DNA of 19,711 bases, taken from NCBI GenBank assembly GCA_001790315.1, contig MGCE01000005.1, forward strand, positions 1 through 19,711, in the 5' to 3' direction. The position numbers were made by a program, and so were the translations under genes. The notes beneath the pieces are model-generated. The model did not search any database, was not told where the DNA came from, and saw only the letters and a program-made list of their open reading frames with translations. Every line of letters starts with the position of its first letter. Within the stretch, counting starts at the first letter, position 1. This stretch comes from Candidatus Rokubacteria bacterium RIFCSPLOWO2_02_FULL_72_37. GTDB taxonomy: Bacteria; Methylomirabilota; Methylomirabilia; Rokubacteriales; CSP1-6. Shown here piece by piece: positions 6,351 to 13,650 of the stretch.

Positions 6351-8699
6351 TCAGGCGGCCAGCAGGCTCAGCAGCAGCGCCCGTGCCGTCGCCTTGGCGC
6401 GGCGGCCGACCTCGTTGACCGGCCCGACGCATGACGGGCAGCCGACCTTGCAGGCGCATGCCTCGAGCGTCTCGAGACCGCGCCGCAGCAGCGCCGGCAG
6501 GATCTCGAACACGCGCTCGGCGAGCCCGATGCCGCCCGCGTGGGAATCGTACAGGTAGATGGTCGGGTGGAACTCCTCGGCGTCCATCAACCGGCGCTTG
6601 GCCGACTCGCGCGTCGCGACCGCGCCGCTCGTCGCCGGCGTCGTGTCGCCGAGCCAGGAGCCGAGGTCGCGGATGTCGCACAGGAGGAAGATCGGCGCCA
6701 GATGGTGGAGCAGGTACGTAACGGCGCGCAGCCCGTCGATCAGCTCCTCGCGCGAGGGCGAGACGCGCGCGAGGGCCTCCGGCGCCACGGTCAGCCAGGC
6801 GGCGGTCGTCTGCATCTCCTGCTGAGGCAGCTCGACCTCGCCCGAGCCGACGTTCTCGAGCGTGCCCATCTTGATCTTCTTGAAGCCGACGACCTTCTCG
6901 GCCACGAGCACCTCGCCCTGCTCGGCGAGGTACGCGGGGCGGCCCTGGTCGGCGAGGCGCTGGAGGATCCAGACGCCCTTCGCGCTGATCGCGTCGGTGA
7001 AGTAGTCGACCTGCACGCGCTTGACGTAGGCGACCTTCTCCTCGTCCTCGCGCCAGTGCAGCTCCTGGACCTCGTACGGCTCGCTCTCGACCAGGTAGAT
7101 CGCCTTCGGGTAGATCGTCGCGAACGCGCTCCCCCAGTCCACCTCGGCGATGATCTGGCGCCGCTTCACCTGCTTGTCGTCGCGCGCGGTCGTGTCGATG
7201 ACGAGGAAATTGTCGCTCGTGACCGTGCGGAGCGAGATGTGGTCGGCGGGGTAGGTCTCGGCCGCCCAGTGCCACCGCTCGCCCGCGTGATGGAGCACGC
7301 CCTCGTCCTCGAGCGCGGCCAGGAAGCGCCGGACGTCGGTTGCCCCGAAGCGCTCGGTGTCGGCCACCGGCAGCTCGAACGCGGCGCACTTGAGGTGGTT
7401 CGCCAGGATGAACGGGTTATCGGGATTCACGCGCGCGTGCTCGGGCGGCGTGCCGAAGAGGTACTCCGGATGGGTCACCATGAACTGATCCAGGGGAGCG
7501 CTCGTCGCGACGAACACCGCCGCGGAGGAGCCCGAGCGCCGGCCCGCGCGCCCCGCCTGCTGCCACAGCGAGGCGATCGCCCCCGGGTACCCGGCGAGCA
7601 CGGCGACGTCGAGGTGGCCGATGTCCACGCCGAGCTCGAGCGCGTTCGTGGAGACGACGCCGAGCACCTCACCCTCCCGCAGGCCCTTCTCCACCGCGCG
7701 CCGGCGGGTCGGCAGGTAGCCGCCACGGTAGCCGCGCACGATGCCGCTGTCCCCCGTCTTGTCGGCGACGCCGCCCTTGATCGCGGCGAGCAGCACCTCG
7801 GTGGCGAGCCGGCTCTGGGCGAAGACGATCGTGGCGACCTTCTCCCTCAGGAAGCGGACCGCGAGCTTCGAGGCCTCGCCGAGATAGGGCGCACGGATGC
7901 CGAGCTCGGGGTTCACCACCGGGGGGTTGTAGCAGACGAAGAGCTTGTCGCCCGTGGGCGCGCCGCTCTCGGCGATCTCCTCGACCGCCTCGCCGGTGAG
8001 CCGCTGCGCCAGCTCCGCCGGGTTCGCGATCGTCGCGGACGCCATGACGAACTGCGGCGCCGAGCCGTAGTGGCGGCAGATGCGCCGCAGCCGCCGCAGC
8101 ACGTTGGCCAGGTGGCTGCCGAAGACGCCGCGGTAGGCGTGCAGCTCGTCGATGACGACGTACCGGAGGTTCTGGAACAGGCTCGCCCACTTCGTGTGGT
8201 GCGGCAGGATCCCCGAGTGGAGCATGTCGGGATTGGTCAGGACCAGGTTCGCGCGCGCGCGCACCGCCCGGCGCGCGTCTTGCGGCGTGTCGCCGTCGTA
8301 CGTGAACATCCGCATCTCGGGGAGCGTCTTCGCCAGCCCCTCGAGCTCCGCGAGCTGATCCTGCGCGAGCGCCTTGGTGGGGAAGAGGTAGAGGATCCGC
8401 GCGTCGGGCTGGTGCACGAGGCACTGGAGCGCCGGCAGGTTGTAACAGAGCGTCTTGCCCGACGCGGTCGGCGTGACGACGACGACGTGGTGGCCCTTCT
8501 CGATCAACTCCCACGCCCGCGCCTGGTGGACGTAGAGCTCGTGGATCCCGCGCGCGCGGAGCGCGTCGGCGATCCGCGGGTCGAGCGAGGGCGGGAACGG
8601 CGCCAGGCGCGGCGGCCGCGAAGGGACGTGGCGGGTCGCCGTGATGCAGGGCCCCGTCGCCGGCGAGGTCAGCAGATCGTCGAGGATCCGGCCGAGCAT
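6351..8699 (-). CDS. mrfA: MrfA/YprA-like superfamily 2 DNA helicase with DUF1998 zinc domain
   Basis: This 782-residue helicase carries motif I TPTASGKT (76-83), motif II DELH (184-187), motif III SAT (221-223), STNALELGVDIGHLD (about 350-364) and motif VI QQAGRAGR (380-387). The C-terminal DUF1998 region ends with a four-cysteine zinc site, Cys748, Cys750, Cys754 and Cys757, in CACKVGCPSC. This is the architecture of Bacillus MrfA and the Hrq1-type helicases, which unwind DNA 3'-5' in repair of mitomycin-type lesions and crosslinks. The exonuclease partner MrfB is encoded directly downstream. The ATG is 40 bases after the stop of the ArsC-like selenoprotein candidate, and no separate promoter is obvious. 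The identification rests on complete motifs plus gene pairing. Confidence 0.92.
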   Translation of the reverse strand: MLGRILDDLLTSPATGPCITATRHVPSRPPRLAPFPPSLDPRIADALRARGIHELYVHQARAWELIEKGHHVVVVTPTASGKTLCYNLPALQCLVHQPDARILYLFPTKALAQDQLAELEGLAKTLPEMRMFTYDGDTPQDARRAVRARANLVLTNPDMLHSGILPHHTKWASLFQNLRYVVIDELHAYRGVFGSHLANVLRRLRRICRHYGSAPQFVMASATIANPAELAQRLTGEAVEEIAESGAPTGDKLFVCYNPPVVNPELGIRAPYLGEASKLAVRFLREKVATIVFAQSRLATEVLLAAIKGGVADKTGDSGIVRGYRGGYLPTRRRAVEKGLREGEVLGVVSTNALELGVDIGHLDVAVLAGYPGAIASLWQQAGRAGRRSGSSAAVFVATSAPLDQFMVTHPEYLFGTPPEHARVNPDNPFILANHLKCAAFELPVADTERFGATDVRRFLAALEDEGVLHHAGERWHWAAETYPADHISLRTVTSDNFLVIDTTARDDKQVKRRQIIAEVDWGSAFATIYPKAIYLVESEPYEVQELHWREDEEKVAYVKRVQVDYFTDAISAKGVWILQRLADQGRPAYLAEQGEVLVAEKVVGFKKIKMGTLENVGSGEVELPQQEMQTTAAWLTVAPEALARVSPSREELIDGLRAVTYLLHHLAPIFLLCDIRDLGSWLGDTTPATSGAVATRESAKRRLMDAEEFHPTIYLYDSHAGGIGLAERVFEILPALLRRGLETLEACACKVGCPSCVGPVNEVGRRAKATARALLLSLLAA

Positions 8700-8739
8700 C
8701 GGGCCAACTCTATCACGGCGCCCCGAGGCCGATCGCCGA

Positions 8740-9087
8740 CTACTTCAGGACCTTCCCGTACGCCTCCGCGTTGAAGCCGACGAGCAGCGTGCGCCCCACC
8801 CGGAGGGTCGGCGCCCGGAGCCCGCCCGTGGGCCCGAGCAACAGGGCGAGGAGCTCGGCGCGGGCCGGACGAGCTTTGCGGAAATCGGCGTGGAGCGCGC
8901 GCGTGCCTCTGGCCACCCAGAGGTCGTCGATGTCGCGTGCGACGGCGAGCGCGGCGTCCCCGGTGATCGGCGACTTCCGGGTGTCCACCACCTCGACGAT
9001 CGTGATCTTCTTCCGCGCGAGGAACTCCTGCGCGCGTCCGCACGAGGCTCAGCCTTTGCGGAGATAGGCCCAGGCCACGCTCGCCAC
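8740..9087 (-). CDS. ArsC/Spx-fold thioredoxin-like protein, probable selenoprotein (in-frame TGA read as Sec)
   Basis: Conventional calling gives only an 83-residue ORF from a GTG at 8991. The same frame continues upstream through one TGA (9051-9049) and reads RKG-(TGA)-ASCGRAQEFLARKKI, the start of an ArsC/Spx fold. The TGA falls exactly on the first cysteine of the usual CxxC, giving UxxC. The rest fits the fold: strand ITIVEVVD, helices, then the cis-proline region RAPTLRVGRTLLVGF with Pro93. Read through from the GTG at 9087 the product has 115 residues with Sec13 and Cys16. From the GTG at 9078 Sec would be residue 10, like Cys10 of Spx. I chose 9087 because a -10-like box lies seven bases before it. 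It is probably a cytoplasmic thiol/selenol oxidoreductase; arsenate reduction is unproven. Alternatives are a nonsense mutation or a sequencing error. Confidence 0.75.
9014..9051 (-). promoter_or_regulatory. Sec codon TGA with SECIS-like hairpin
   Basis: After the TGA (9051-9049) and a 12-base spacer, the minus strand can fold into a hairpin spanning 9036-9014. It has a six-pair CGCGCG/CGCGCG lower stem, one bulged C, a three-pair AGG/CCU upper stem and a four-base AGUU loop. Bacterial SECIS elements lie just inside the coding sequence after UGA, with a bulged base and a G in an apical loop about 20 bases downstream; here the loop is at +23 to +26. The fold was found by eye, and GC-rich DNA makes hairpins common. 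Confidence 0.6.
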
Positions 9088-9093
9088 GGCCGG

Positions 9094-9100
9094 TATGATA
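9094..9100. promoter_or_regulatory. two-way -10-like element between selenoprotein and vanZ-like genes
   Basis: TATGATA reads TATGAT on the plus strand, ending eight bases before the ATG at 9108. It reads TATCATA on the minus strand, with TATCAT ending seven bases before the GTG at 9087. Both starts lack a good Shine-Dalgarno, so one short element could start two leaderless or nearly leaderless transcripts. No consensus -35 box is evident either way. Confidence 0.4.
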
Positions 9101-9107
9101 GCAGGCG

Positions 9108-9704
9108 ATGCCTCTCGCCCACTGGCTGCCGCCCATCGCGTGGATGGCGCTCGTCCTGGGCCTCTCGACGGACGCGGCGAGCGCCGAGCAGACCAGCCGG
9201 TTCCTGCTCCCCCTGCTGCACTGGCTCCTGCCCGGCGCGGCGCCCGAGCAGATCGCGGCGATGCACGGCCTCGTGCGCAAAGCGGGCCACGTGACCGAGT
9301 ACGCGATCCTCGCGCTCCTCTGGTTTCGCGCCTTCCGCCGCGGTCGGGGCCTTGGACCGCGCGCGAGCGCCTGGCTCGCGCTCGGGGTGGGTCTCGCGTG
9401 GGCGTTCCTCGACGAATGGCACCAGTCCGCGCTGCTCGCACGGACCGGCAGCGCGCTCGACGTGCTGCTCGACGCCACCGGAGCGGTCGCGGCGCTCGGG
9501 GTCGTGCGCCTCGGGTGGCGCGCGGCGCTCGACGGCGCGGCCACGCTCTGCCTCTGGGCCGCGGCGCTCGGCGGGGGCACGTTCCTCGCGATCAATGCGT
9601 GGATCGGTGTGGCGTCCGGCGTGCTGTGGCTGGCCGTGCCTGCCGCCGCGCTCGCGCTGCTCGCCCGGCGCCTGCTCCGCACGCGGGCCCGCTCCTCGGC
9701 TTGA
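9108..9704 (+). CDS. VanZ-like family integral membrane protein
   Basis: This 198-residue hydrophobic protein has the VanZ-family signatures: RKAGHVTEYAILALL (57-71), DEWHQS (102-107) and the following R-x-GS-xx-DV-xx-DATGA (112-125). About five membrane segments are evident; the last two (about 135-190) extend past the core VanZ region. Family members are named for a teicoplanin-resistance accessory protein, but most have no known role. Nothing here links it to a glycopeptide-resistance cluster, so a resistance function should not be assumed. No Shine-Dalgarno precedes the ATG, while a TATGAT box ends eight bases before it, so the transcript may be leaderless. It diverges from the ArsC-fold selenoprotein candidate. 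Confidence 0.85.
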   Translation: MPLAHWLPPIAWMALVLGLSTDAASAEQTSRFLLPLLHWLLPGAAPEQIAAMHGLVRKAGHVTEYAILALLWFRAFRRGRGLGPRASAWLALGVGLAWAFLDEWHQSALLARTGSALDVLLDATGAVAALGVVRLGWRAALDGAATLCLWAAALGGGTFLAINAWIGVASGVLWLAVPAAALALLARRLLRTRARSSA

Positions 9705-9805
9705 CGCGGGGTGTAGCATAACAGGCGTCGCTCGCGGTCTCCCGCTCCACCGCCCCGAGATCCGATCGCAGCGCCAACGACACACCTGGAATCCGGAGGA
9801 TCGCG

Positions 9806-10366
9806 ATGAGGCACCGTCTGCCCGCGCTCGTGCTGGCCGCGCTGTTCCTCCTGCCGACCGGCCCCCTGCCGGCCGCGGCCGACACCCCGACCCACGAACT
9901 CCGCGCCCACATGGACCGCGTGTTCGACGCGCTCCGAGCGGGGGAGCAGCGGGTCGCGCTGCGCGCCGCCACGGCCGAGCTCTTCGACTGGCCCGAGCTG
10001 GCGCACCTCGCCCTCGGGCCACACTGGCAGATGCTGACAGACGCCGAGCGCGCGGAGTTCACCAGGCTGCTCGGGCGGCTCGTGGACACCCGCCTCCTCG
10101 CGCTCGCCGAGTACGGCGCCACGACGGTGGAATACGTGGACGAGGACGTCGAGGGGGAGCGGGCTACGGTGCGGACAGCCGTTGCGATGGCCGCGGGCCG
10201 CGGCCTGGCCCTCGACTACCGCATGGTCCAGCGGGCCGGGCGATGGCTGGTCTACGACGTGGTGGTCGACGGCACCAGCATGGCCGCCGGCTACCGCGCG
10301 CAGTTCGCCCGCATCATCAAGAAGACGTCGTTCGCCGCGCTGGTCGAGAAGCTCGCGACGCCGTAG
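9806..10366 (+). CDS. mlaC: MlaC/Ttg2D-like periplasmic lipid-transport protein
   Basis: This 186-residue exported protein has a signal peptide (MRHRLPALVLAALFLLP, probable cleavage after AAA at 23-25). The mature region matches the MlaC/toluene-tolerance Ttg2D fold: repeated helices, the segment FDWPELAHLALGPHWQMLTDAERAEFTRLLGRLV (about 55-88), then strands with LDYRMVQRAGRWLVYDVVVDGTSM (about 132-155). MlaC proteins ferry phospholipids between the membranes for the Mla system. No mlaD, mlaE or mlaF is adjacent, so this copy is an orphan here. A good GGAGG ribosome site lies seven bases before the ATG. The 101 bases upstream show only a weak AT-rich patch (TAGCATAACA, about 9714-9723) and no convincing promoter. 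The gene converges on dppC, with 12 bases between stops. Confidence 0.85.
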   Translation: MRHRLPALVLAALFLLPTGPLPAAADTPTHELRAHMDRVFDALRAGEQRVALRAATAELFDWPELAHLALGPHWQMLTDAERAEFTRLLGRLVDTRLLALAEYGATTVEYVDEDVEGERATVRTAVAMAAGRGLALDYRMVQRAGRWLVYDVVVDGTSMAAGYRAQFARIIKKTSFAALVEKLATP

Positions 10367-10378
10367 CGCCGCCGCCAC

Positions 10379-11302
10379 TCAGACCTTGAGCCGCGGATCG
10401 AGCGTGTCGCGCAGCCCGTCGCCGAAGAGGTTGATGCCGAGCACGGTGACGAGGATCGCGAGGCCCGGGAACGTCGCGAGCCACCACGCGGTCGAGATGT
10501 AGACCCGCCCGTCCGCGAGCATCCCGCCCCACGTCGGCGTCGGCGGCTGCACGCCGAGCCCGAGGAACGACAGCGCCGACTCGATCACGATCACGCGCGC
10601 CATGTCGAGCGTCGCGACGACGAGCCACGGCGTGAGCGCGTTCGGCAGGACGTGGCGGAGCAGGATCCGCCCGTCCCGGACCCCGAGCGCGCGGGCGGCC
10701 TGCACGAACTCCCGCTCCCGGATCGAGAGCGCCTCGCTGCGCACGACGCGCGCGTACACGACCCAGCTCGAGACCCCGATCACGACGATGATGACGGGCA
10801 GGCTCGGACCGAGCACGCCGATGACCGCGATCGCGAGCAGGATGAACGGGAACGCGAGCTGGATGTCGGCGAGGCGCATGAACACGTCGTCGACCCATCC
10901 GCCGAAATAGCCCGAGACCAGCCCGACGACGAGCCCGAGGAGCCCCGAGATCGCCACCGCGGCGAAGCCCACCAGGAGCGCGGGCCGGGCACCGAAGATG
11001 ATGCGCGCGAGCAGGTCCCGGCCCAGCTGATCGGTTCCGAGCAGGTGCACACCACCCGACCCGTCGACGGAGCCGGGCGCCTGGAGCCGGTTGCCGATGT
11101 CCTGCTCGACCGGGTCCCAGGTGGTGACCCACGGCGCACCGAGGGCGAGCACGAGCACGGCGACGACCACACAGAGGCCGAAGAGCGCCGTGCGACGTCG
11201 CGCGAGCCGCCGCAGGAACGCCACCCACTCGCGCCGTGTGGGCGAGACCCGCGCCGGGAGGTCCAGCGCACGCGCCGTGGCGGACGGGGTCGGCGGCGTC
11301 AC
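10379..11302 (-). CDS. dppC: Peptide/nickel-type ABC transporter permease, DppC family
   Basis: This 307-residue inner-membrane permease has a short polar N-terminus, a first membrane segment at about 38-58, the DppC-type HLLGTDQLGRDLLARIIFGARPAL and the EAA loop REREFVQAARALGVRDGRILLRHVLPNALTP. The C-terminal end is FGDGLRDTLDPRLKV, typical of the family. It would pair with the DppB-type subunit to import a peptide or similar solute. The frame is open upstream to 11458, but the real start is probably the GTG at 11302-11300. It overlaps the dppB stop as GTGA, and sequence before it is antisense-like and not conserved. No substrate-binding protein or ATPase gene lies nearby, so the substrate is unknown. 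Confidence 0.9.
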   Translation of the reverse strand: MTPPTPSATARALDLPARVSPTRREWVAFLRRLARRRTALFGLCVVVAVLVLALGAPWVTTWDPVEQDIGNRLQAPGSVDGSGGVHLLGTDQLGRDLLARIIFGARPALLVGFAAVAISGLLGLVVGLVSGYFGGWVDDVFMRLADIQLAFPFILLAIAVIGVLGPSLPVIIVVIGVSSWVVYARVVRSEALSIREREFVQAARALGVRDGRILLRHVLPNALTPWLVVATLDMARVIVIESALSFLGLGVQPPTPTWGGMLADGRVYISTAWWLATFPGLAILVTVLGINLFGDGLRDTLDPRLKV

Positions 11303-12216
11303 TTGAGCCGGATCCGCGGGTCGAGGTACGTGTAGAGCACGTCCACGGCGAGGTTCACGGCCACGAACGTCGTCGACAGGAGGAACACCGCCGCCTGGAC
11401 CACGGGATAGTCGCGGTTGTAGATCGCCTGCACCGAGAGGCGCCCGACCCCGGGCCACGCGAAGATCGTCTCGGTGATCACCGAGCCACCGAGCAGCGTG
11501 CCGAGCTCGATGCCCACGATCGTGACGATCGGGATCGCGGCGTTCTTGAGCGCGTGCTTCCAGACAACCGGCGGGCCGCCGACGCCCTTGGCCCGTGCCG
11601 TGCGGATGTAGTCCTGGTTGAGCACCTCGAGCATGCCCGAGCGGGTCAATCGCGTGATCCGCGCGGTCGTGAACAGCCCCAGTGTGATCGCCGGCAGGAT
11701 CAGGTGCTCGAGCGTGCCGCGCCCCGAGGATGGCAGCAGGTTGAGCCGGACGGAGAAGACCAGGATCAGCATGATCCCGAGCCAGAAGGTCGGCATCGAC
11801 TGCCCCAGCAGGGCGACGACCGTCGAGACGTAGTCGAGCGCCGTGTTGCGGCGAACGGCCGACACGATGCCGGCGGGAATCGCCAGCGCGAGCGCGATGA
11901 GCAGCGCCGCGCCCGCCAGCTCGAGCGTCGCCGGCATGCGCTCGGCGACGAGGTCGAAGGCGGGCTCGTCGTGACGCACGGACCGGCCGAAGTCGCCCCG
12001 CAGCGCGCCGGCCAGGAACCGCCCGTACTGGACGAGGAACGGGTCGTTGAAGCCCATCGCCTCGCGGAACTCCCGGATGTCCTCGGCCGTGGCGTCCGGA
12101 GGCAGCAGCACGAGGGCCGGGTCGCCGGTGAGGTGGAGGATGAAGAACACCACGAACGAGACGCCGAGGAGGACCAGGAGCGACTGGGCCAGGCGGCGGG
12201 CGACGTACGCTCTCAT
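11299..12216 (-). CDS. dppB: Peptide/nickel-type ABC transporter permease, DppB family
   Basis: This 305-residue permease begins MRAYVARRLAQSLLVLLGVSFVVFFILHL, the hallmark first membrane helix of DppB/OppB proteins. It continues with GDFGRSVRHDEPAFDLVAERMPATLEL and the EAA loop LNQDYIRTARAKGVGG, and it ends YTYLDPRIRLK. Five to six membrane segments are evident. The ATG (12216-12214) overlaps the rlmD stop as ATGA, so the reading frame extending to 13353 is only an open shadow of rlmD. It forms the transport channel with the DppC-type protein encoded next. Coupling of a transporter to an rRNA methyltransferase looks like operon packing, not shared function. Confidence 0.92.
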   Translation of the reverse strand: MRAYVARRLAQSLLVLLGVSFVVFFILHLTGDPALVLLPPDATAEDIREFREAMGFNDPFLVQYGRFLAGALRGDFGRSVRHDEPAFDLVAERMPATLELAGAALLIALALAIPAGIVSAVRRNTALDYVSTVVALLGQSMPTFWLGIMLILVFSVRLNLLPSSGRGTLEHLILPAITLGLFTTARITRLTRSGMLEVLNQDYIRTARAKGVGGPPVVWKHALKNAAIPIVTIVGIELGTLLGGSVITETIFAWPGVGRLSVQAIYNRDYPVVQAAVFLLSTTFVAVNLAVDVLYTYLDPRIRLK

Positions 12217-13571
12217 CGACTCCGCGTCAGGCGCACAACCGCCTCGATGTGGGGCGTCTGCGGAAACATGTCCACGGGCCGGACCCACTCCAGGCGGTAG
12301 CCACGCGCGACCAGCGCCCCGAGGTCGCGCGCGAGCGTGGCCGGATTGCACGACACGTAGACCAGCCGCGGCGGCGCCAGCTCGGCGAGGGCCGCGAGCG
12401 CCTTCGGGTGGAACCCGGCGCGCGGCGGGTCGGCGACGACGACATCGGCGCGAACGCCGTCGCGCACCAGCGCCGGCAGCACGTGCCGGACCTCGCCCTC
12501 GAGGAACGTGCAGTTCTCGACGCCGTTGGCGCGGGCGTTCCGCAGGGCGTCGGCGACGGCCGCAGGGGCGACCTCGACGCCGTACACGTGTCGGCAGCGG
12601 CGCGCCAGCAGCAGGCTGATCGCGCCCGTCCCCGAGAAGAGGTCCATGATCGTCTCGGAGCCGTCGAGCGCACACGCGTCTTCGACGAGCGAGAAGAGCC
12701 GCTCCGCCTGGGCGGTGTTGGTCTGGAAGAACGAGCTCGCGGAAACCTGGAAGGTGAGCCCGCCGAGCATCTCGCGGATGTGGTCCCGCCCGAGGAGGAG
12801 ATGTTCCTCGGAGCCCGCCGCGACGGCCGCCTTCTTGGCGTTCACGGTGAGGACGACGCTCGCCGTCGCCGGCACCCGCGTCCGGAGCCGCTCGGCGAGC
12901 GGCGCGAGCGCCGCGACGTCGGGCGTCGAGGCGACGATGTTCGCCATGGCCTCGCCCGTGCCGAGGGCGGCGCGCAACGCGACGAACCGGAGGAGACCCT
13001 CCTCGGTCACGGGGTCGTAGACCGACAGTCCCCGGGCGACGATCTGGCGCCGCAGCTCGGCGAGCTGGGCGTTCATCGTCTCGGACTGCAGGAGACACCG
13101 TTCGACGTCGACGACGACGTCGTAGCGGTCCGCCTGGTGCAGGCCGACGACGGGGCCGGGCGTGATCGTGAACTCCATCTTGTTGCGATAGCCGTACGGC
13201 TCGGGCGCGGCGAGGATCGGCCTCAGCTCGAAGGGGCCGAGGCCGCCGATGCGCTCCAGGCAGTCGCGCACCTGCTTGGCCTTGAACGCCAGCTGCGCGG
13301 GATAGGCGACGTGCTGGAGCCGGCAGCCGCCGCAGCGGCCGAAGTAGCCACACGGCGCCTCGACGCGGTCGGGGGAAGGCGTGACCACCGACTCGACGAC
13401 ACCACGCCCGAACCGCGAGCGCGCCTCCGCCAGGCGGACGCGGAGACGGTCGCCGGGGACCCCGCCTCGCACGAACACCACGTAACCATCGACCCGTCCG
13501 ACCCCCTCCCCCCCGAAGGCGAGGTCGTCGATGGCGATCTCGATGCTGTCACCGCGCCGGGGCTTCGCCAT
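12213..13571 (-). CDS. rlmD: 23S rRNA (uracil-5)-methyltransferase, RlmD/RumA-type
   Basis: This 452-residue SAM-dependent methyltransferase has an N-terminal TRAM RNA-binding domain (about 1-62). Iron-sulfur cluster cysteines are Cys74, Cys80 and Cys83 in CGYFGRCGGC, plus Cys159. The SAM motif is DLFSGTGAISL (310-320), followed by DPPRAGFHP (381-389). The catalytic nucleophile is Cys408 in YVSCNPATLARDL and the probable base is Glu443 in HIEAVV. The family makes 5-methyluridine in RNA; RlmD modifies U1939 of 23S rRNA in E. coli. RlmCD- or TrmA-like specificity cannot be excluded. The frame is open to 13628, but I place the start at the ATG 13571-13569 because a strong promoter lies just upstream, leaving a leader of only a few bases. 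It heads the rlmD-dppB-dppC operon. Confidence 0.9.
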   Translation of the reverse strand: MAKPRRGDSIEIAIDDLAFGGEGVGRVDGYVVFVRGGVPGDRLRVRLAEARSRFGRGVVESVVTPSPDRVEAPCGYFGRCGGCRLQHVAYPAQLAFKAKQVRDCLERIGGLGPFELRPILAAPEPYGYRNKMEFTITPGPVVGLHQADRYDVVVDVERCLLQSETMNAQLAELRRQIVARGLSVYDPVTEEGLLRFVALRAALGTGEAMANIVASTPDVAALAPLAERLRTRVPATASVVLTVNAKKAAVAAGSEEHLLLGRDHIREMLGGLTFQVSASSFFQTNTAQAERLFSLVEDACALDGSETIMDLFSGTGAISLLLARRCRHVYGVEVAPAAVADALRNARANGVENCTFLEGEVRHVLPALVRDGVRADVVVADPPRAGFHPKALAALAELAPPRLVYVSCNPATLARDLGALVARGYRLEWVRPVDMFPQTPHIEAVVRLTRSR

Positions 13572-13581
13572 GGTCGAGGTC

Positions 13582-13610
13582 ACTATAAATGACCCCCGGA
13601 CCGTTGTCAG
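13582..13610 (-). promoter_or_regulatory. rlmD operon promoter, near-consensus sigma-70
   Basis: CTGACA (13610-13605), a 17-base spacer and TATAGT (13587-13582) match the -35 and -10 consensus at five of six bases each. Initiation about seven bases later would fall near 13575, only about four bases from the ATG at 13571. No Shine-Dalgarno is present, which fits a leaderless mRNA. GGTCA (13578-13582) and TGACC (13590-13594) form an inverted repeat flanking the -10 box and might be an operator. Confidence 0.7.
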
Positions 13611-13635
13611 GCTCGCGGCCTCCGCCACGCGGGGT

Positions 13636-13641
13636 TATGAT
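13636..13641 (+). promoter_or_regulatory. possible -10 box of the DUF721-TPR-lolB operon
   Basis: TATGAT ends nine bases before the ATG at 13651, and no Shine-Dalgarno lies between. The arrangement is nearly the same as before the vanZ-like gene (TATGATA then ATG). No consensus -35 box is found at the right distance, so this call rests on position and similarity only. Confidence 0.4.
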
Positions 13642-13650
13642 ACGAAGACG

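Noticed and set aside
8740..8991. 83-residue protein starting at GTG 8991
   Set aside because: It lacks the N-terminal beta-alpha unit and redox motif of the ArsC fold, which are found just upstream through the TGA, so I treat it as a truncated call.
9049..9441. 130-residue minus-strand ORF opposite the VanZ-like gene
   Set aside because: Almost all of it is antisense shadow of the VanZ-like gene. Only its last dozen codons matter, as the N-terminus of the selenoprotein candidate.
9108..9704. Glycopeptide-resistance function for the VanZ-like protein
   Set aside because: Only the family signature is present; there are no van cluster genes nearby and most VanZ-like proteins have no shown resistance role.
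11299..13353. 684-residue open frame fusing an Arg-rich region to the DppB permease
   Set aside because: The first 379 codons are the shadow of rlmD in another frame with biased Arg/Pro/Ala composition; DppB starts at the ATG that overlaps the rlmD stop.
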